A stretch of 11,090 bases of DNA from assembly GCA_014885115.2 (NCBI GenBank), contig WKLE02000078.1:1-11090 (forward strand). Reading direction: 5' to 3'. The stretch's first letter is position 1; each line of letters starts with the position of its first letter. The notes under the pieces are model-generated. The model was not told the origin of the DNA. It ran no database searches and was given only the letters and a program-made list of their open reading frames with translations. The stretch is from Asterionellopsis glacialis (Eukaryota > Bacillariophyta > Plagiogrammaphyceae > Rhaphoneidales > Asterionellopsidaceae). Positions 8,489-11,090 of this stretch are shown one piece after another. Made by a program: the position numbers and the translations under genes.

Positions 8489-8712
8489 TCCACGAGGTTT
8501 TCAGATTTGGCAATGCTACTTTTCACAGGCATGCTATGTTTTCAGCATGCCCACAAATGAATAATTAAAAAATATATATTTTCACCAAAAAATATGATAA
8601 CACCAACAATAGCCCTGGTCATTGAATACCTGGTATACAAACTCTGCACAAAATTTTGTTCCTGGTCACATGAGAATTTTTGGGTGATGCATCACTGCAG
8701 ATTTAGGTACTT
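8489..8712. other. spacer with a short perfect hairpin; no gene seen
   Basis: Between the gypsy 5' LTR and the TIR element I see no coding frame. GGCATGCT (8528-8535) and AGCATGCC (8544-8551) form a perfect 8-bp stem with an 8-base loop. The rest is AT-rich, with A and T runs. It probably belongs to the pre-insertion locus. Confidence 0.4.
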
Positions 8713-8910
8713 TAAGACCCGTTCTTAACATGTTTTTTTATTTTTTTTTTGCGTCTTTTTTGTGCCCAATGCGCAAAAAAACAATGGCTGAAAAAAAGAC
8801 TTTAAGAATATGTTATATTATCAATGTTTTTTTTCATTTTTTTTGGTGTATCATTTACAGTAAGGTTAAGGTAAAACCCCGTTCCACCTTGATTGTTGCG
8901 TTTTCCTTTA

Positions 8911-9135
8911 TTATTGATTGTTGATTGTCATGTCATCTGCCAGTCCTGCTCTTCCTCTTGATCCTCTTGATTCTTGATAAACCAAAGTATTATTTGGGCT
9001 TCCATTACTACATGACAAAGTTGCAGGACACCACTGTAGTTCTGCGCTGATCATGTGTAGAACAAGAGCTATGAACAGGCAGTCAAAGAACCAATCATCA
9101 TCTCCATCAATGACCTGTGGGTTGATTGGCAACAT
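8911..9135 (-). CDS. unrecognised 74-codon ORF inside the MITE-like element
   Basis: The frame opens at ATG 9135, reads MLPINPQVIDGDDDWFFDCL and ends with a basic stretch (ESRGSRGRAGLADD) before TAA. I do not recognise it. A cluster of acidic residues and a hydrophobic stretch (FIALVLHMI) are all that stand out. It could be a remnant exon of the parental transposon or of captured host sequence, or chance. No frame continues it on either side within the element. Confidence 0.2.
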   Translation of the reverse strand: MLPINPQVIDGDDDWFFDCLFIALVLHMISAELQWCPATLSCSNGSPNNTLVYQESRGSRGRAGLADDMTINNQ

Positions 9136-9256
9136 GGTGCTGTTGTCTCTGTTGTGTTGGATTTGGGTTTTTCAGAGTATCATCGAGTACAGGTAGTCAA
9201 ACCAATGCTGGTTTCAGGGGTGAAGACAGACAAAAAAAACACTGATTTAAAAAATT

Positions 9257-9302
9257 AACACTGATCAACAAATCAGGATTTGGCCATTTGTTAGTCAGTG
9301 TT
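9257..9302. repeat. subterminal inverted repeat in the MITE-like element
   Basis: AACACTGATCAACAAAT (9257-9273) pairs with ATTTGTTAGTCAGTGTT (9286-9302): 15 of 17 positions match around a 12-base loop, followed by a T run. AACACTGAT also occurs once more just upstream (9238-9246). Such subterminal hairpins are common in MITEs. Confidence 0.6.
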
Positions 9303-9398
9303 TTTTTTTAAAAAAAATCTGTTTTATTTGCAAAAAAGCGCGCGTGTCAAAAAAAAACAAAAAAAGACACTAAAAAAACACATTAAGAACGGGTCTAA

Positions 9399-9630
9399 AA
9401 GACATAAAAAGACATTGAAAGACATATAAAAATATGTAGAGATTATCATATTCAAATAAACTCCAAACCGTTATTAAATTACCTAACGCTACTAAAATAA
9501 TCAGCTTGGTGACATCCAAGTCATGCCCAGTGGGTAACTTGGCGCACACTGTGTTTAAACTGTCTCCCTTGTATAAAGAGACATTGACTGCTTCCCAGAA
9601 TTGTTATCCAACCCCAGTTGCTGGAAATGG
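9399..9630. other. no confident gene; open minus-strand stretch
   Basis: A minus-strand frame stays open for about 70 codons (FWEAVNVSLYKGDSLNTVCA, KLPTGHDLDVTKLI) just after the LINE-like tail, interrupted from it by two stops. It may be the 3' part of that remnant or its untranslated region. I recognise nothing further. GACAT is repeated at 9411, 9421 and nearby in an A-rich stretch. Confidence 0.3.
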
Positions 9631-9957
9631 TCATTTCTCCATACCCGTAAGTGTTGTTTTCAGATTTACATACCATGCCTGTAACATATGGATGGAGTCA
9701 TTCACTCTGTCCTGCACTGATCTTGTAAAATATCTCCAGTGAATTTTTGCCGGAAAGGTGTGTCTCCTTTCATATTCTCTTCTCACTTTGGAATCATTTT
9801 GTCCAGAACTATACTTTCTTCCTCTTGCTTATTGTGACTGTAGATATCTCTGTTCCTAAACTTCCAAGTACTGAAAGCAATTTTATGTATTCCTTGAATG
9901 ACGGTTTTGCTTCATGCAAGCTTATTGTGATATTTGCGGTTGATTCTCCGTTTTACT
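9631..9957 (-). pseudogene. possible LINE ORF2 C-terminal tail
   Basis: Two minus-strand frames join into a protein-like segment: HKIAFSTWKFRNRDIYSHNK and VLDKMIPK, then, after a shift at about 9785, VRREYERRHTFPAKIHW and NDSIHMLQAWYVNLKTTL, ending at TGA 9633-9631. A W-x2-RN-x2 motif followed by a charged helix and an L-Q-x-W segment is what I recall from the C-termini of the diatom EEP-type LINE proteins. One in-frame TGA lies near the upper end (LA*SKTV). The upstream part would lie to the right but is cut off by the gypsy LTR at 9958. Similarity is from memory and weak, so another repeat-encoded protein is possible. Confidence 0.42.
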
Positions 9958-10015
9958 TGAAGTACACTCCCTGTAGGACACTCTTGAGGATGGATGATTG
10001 ATGCATGGGCAAGCA

Positions 10016-10488
10016 GACAGTGCCCTATGCCGGTGCGCACAGCATGTTGGGTTGCGACAATCAACTCAGGGATTACACAAGAGACAAGCGAAGACTTGTT
10101 GTTTGGTAATGTAAATTAATTATGACTAGTTTAAAAGGATTCTATTTTTTGATAAAAGGATTCTACATTTGATATTCTGATATTTCTGGAGGAAAGGTTA
10201 GTAACCGGTAAAACCTCCATGAGTCAGGCAAACTGCCTCTTTGACATTCCTTGAGTGATGGTGATGTCACAACAACGTCACGACCATCTGCCGATGGTGA
10301 CATCACAACAACGTCACGACAACCTGCCATGTCATCATTGTCCGTCCATCACCAACAATCTGCCATGTCATAATTGTCCATCTGTCCACTTCACCATCGT
10401 CTGTCCAACTGACCTGTCTGTGCATGGATGGGCGTATTAGCACTATCATTAAGGATACAACTCACATAGTGAGGTGTAGTGCAGACGG
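10016..10488 (-). mobile_element. solo LTR (10021-10483) of another gypsy family, with near-perfect target duplication
   Basis: The 463-bp LTR begins TGCCCTATGCC and ends GTGTAGTGCA on the plus strand (TG...CA). It is flanked by GACAG (10016-10020) and GACGG (10484-10488), a 5-bp target duplication with one mismatch, lying exactly where the host LTR reads GCAGACAGACT in its sister copy. Orientation is minus, judged from GGTAATGTAAATTAATTATG followed by ACTAGTTT (10108-10136), a divergent form of the shared LTR core. Its layout, with tandem TGTC/TGTCC-rich repeats, resembles the left-edge LTR at 604-1126. No internal region remains, as expected after LTR-LTR recombination. Confidence 0.75.
10257..10400. 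repeat. 36-bp tandem array in the solo LTR (enhancer candidate)
   Basis: Units start at 10257, 10293, 10329 and 10365. The first two agree at 32 of 36 positions (GATGGTGA then TCACAACAACGTCACGAC), and the last two share ATGTCATNATTGTCC. Each of the first three ends in CTGCC. They carry GTGATGTCAC and CGTCACG, CRE-like half sites. There are no unique spacers, so this is not CRISPR. It parallels the 34-bp array at 966-1067 in another LTR. Confidence 0.7.
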
Positions 10489-10637
10489 ACTCACAAGAAA
10501 TTACCATTTACTAAAAATTTCCTGATTCTTACTACTTACTAGATTGCCGGATCTTCTCCGGATTAAACTAAGCTCATAATTTTCATCACCAAATAAAAGT
10601 CTATTTTTCTTTTGTGTGTTGATTGTCTGATTGTTGT

Positions 10638-10718
10638 GTTGTGCCGCCGTCAACAGTACTAGAGGCATAGGGCATAGTAACATTACTCCCTCTTTCAGAG
10701 GGTTTTAACTTTCAAAAC
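10638..10718 (+). promoter_or_regulatory. gypsy leader before gag (second copy)
   Basis: It is homologous to the reverse complement of 8174-8250, sharing GGCATAGTAACATTACTCCC and the hairpin CCCTCT-TTC-AGAGGG (10688-10702), here with a 6-bp stem. The primer-binding site should begin near 10638 (GTTGTGCC...), but I cannot name the tRNA. Confidence 0.5.
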
Positions 10719-11090
10719 ATGAAGACCTTTTACTCCTCCAATGAATTTCAGAAGAAAGCTCAGGAGTTGAGTCAAAAGCAGACTCTGCTGAATCCTCCAG
10801 CAATTCTTTTCATTAAAACAAAGGAAGAGAGGTAGAAGTTGAAAGACGGTGACAAAGATTCCTACAAGACCATCCAGGTGAGAATTGATCCCTTTAATGA
10901 AGGCTCTGACTCAGAAAAAATTGAGAAGAGAGTCAAGCAATTTGAGGATGGCTCTGCTGAAGAGTGGATCCAGTGGAGAAAAGAGTTTGCTGAGTTCTCC
11001 AAGACCTCCATGGCCCTCACCCTTTTGAAGCTTAGTTGCATATTCCTCAAGGAATCCTCAGGAATTCCTTTTCCTCCTTCCTTTTTGTAG
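10719..11090 (+). pseudogene. Ty3/gypsy gag, second copy, broken and running to the right edge
   Basis: The start ATG 10719-10721 gives MKTFYSSNEFQKKAQELSQK, nearly identical to the minus-strand copy at 8173. A TAG at codon 39 (10833-10835) stops it; the other copy has Met there. The frame goes on YKTIQVRIDPFNEGSDSE, KRVKQFEDGSAEEWIQWRKE, then lacks ten codons present in the other copy (30 nt, in frame) before SMALTLL. After AAGCTT at 11028-11033 the homology ends, and an unrelated tail (KLSCIFLKESSG...) runs to TAG at the last base. This marks another deletion or insertion junction. Since both copies have different early stops, neither is the source of the other in its present state. Confidence 0.85.

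Larger units (their letters stand above)
8713..9398. mobile_element. MITE-like element with TIRs and TAA target duplication (PIF/Harbinger-like)
   Basis: GACCCGTTCTTAA (8716-8728) is matched by its perfect reverse complement at 9383-9395, and the match continues imperfectly for about 25 bases into T-rich/A-rich ends. TAA stands immediately outside both ends (8713-8715 and 9396-9398). A 3-bp TWA duplication is the signature of PIF/Harbinger elements, and the 680-bp size without a clear transposase suggests a non-autonomous (Tourist-type) derivative. The TIR does not begin with the most usual GG/GC bases, and TAA is likely to occur by chance in AT-rich DNA, so the superfamily call is tentative; the inverted-repeat element itself is well supported. 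Confidence 0.7.
9958..10637 (+). repeat. 5' LTR of a second, plus-strand copy of the central gypsy family, split by a solo LTR
   Basis: 9958-10020 matches the reverse complement of the LTR start of 8251-8488 (TGAAGTACACTCCCTGTAGG through the AAGCAGACAG at 10011-10020). The match resumes weakly after 10484 and strongly from about 10565 (AGCTCATAATTTTCATCACC, AATAAA at 10592-10597) to GATTGTTGT at 10629-10637. The gap is filled by an LTR of another family. Without it, this LTR would be about 212 bp. Leader and gag follow in the expected order, which supports a 5' LTR. Confidence 0.78.

Noticed and set aside
8528..8551. Perfect 8-bp hairpin as a transcription terminator or attachment site
   Set aside because: No gene ends beside it, there is no U tract after it, and no matching second site was seen, so only the hairpin itself is recorded.
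9506..10001. Two neighbouring plus-strand ORFs that could be exons
   Set aside because: The second runs into the gypsy LTR at 9958, and the minus strand gives the more protein-like reading; a GTAAGT...TTTCAG pair at about 9648-9664 is too close to be an intron.
10255..10440. ORF rich in His, Gln and Pro with repeats, and a CRISPR-like look
   Set aside because: The protein is a by-product of the 36-bp DNA repeats; units abut with no unique spacers, and the DNA is eukaryotic.
10501..10683. 60-codon minus-strand ORF
   Set aside because: It lies across an LTR end and leader, antisense to the element, with no recognisable motif.
1..11090. A defence island, operon or other coordinated novel system
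   Set aside because: All recognisable coding DNA belongs to known transposon classes and is broken; no cluster of intact neighbouring genes exists.

Overview
The window looks like nuclear DNA of a eukaryotic alga. A diatom or other stramenopile is my best guess, based on recalled resemblance of the protein families to transposon proteins common in diatom genomes; no search was possible. The DNA is AT-rich with many homopolymer runs. I see no bacterial operon, no rRNA or tRNA gene, and no intact host gene. Almost everything recognisable is a decayed transposable element, and nearly every reading frame carries stops or frameshifts.

Layout, left to right. (1) 1-541: start of a Ty3/gypsy gag on the minus strand, cut by the window edge, with its 5' LTR at about 604-1126. 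The LTR holds a 34-bp tandem array carrying TGACGTCA palindromes. (2) 1127-2755: a Mutator-like (MULE) transposase pseudogene on the minus strand; its reading frame stops exactly where the LTR begins. (3) 2935-8488: a second Ty3/gypsy element on the minus strand with two 238-bp LTRs (about 7% apart by my count). Inside it gag is fused by a deletion to the end of RNase H, and the integrase has lost its catalytic Glu to an amber stop. (4) 3884 to about 7345: a LINE-type element (ORF1, then an endonuclease/exonuclease/phosphatase domain, then the linker before the reverse transcriptase) sits inside that integrase, also on the minus strand and without its reverse transcriptase. (5) 8716-9395: a short element with 13-bp perfect terminal inverted repeats and a TAA target duplication, like a PIF/Harbinger MITE. 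(6) 9631-9957: a minus-strand coding remnant resembling the C-terminus of a LINE ORF2. (7) 9958-11090: the 5' end of another copy of the gypsy family of (3), on the plus strand and running off the right edge; its LTR is split by a 463-bp solo LTR of another family (10021-10483).

No genes here work together as a host system. The value of the window is its nested history: the MULE was interrupted by one gypsy element; a second gypsy lost its protease and reverse transcriptase and carries a LINE; a third gypsy landed in a LINE-like tail and was itself hit by an LTR element that recombined to a solo LTR. The two related gypsy copies diverge from each other and form a large inverted repeat. I found no convincing undescribed functional system. 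The most interesting non-coding signals are the tandem CRE-like arrays in two LTRs.
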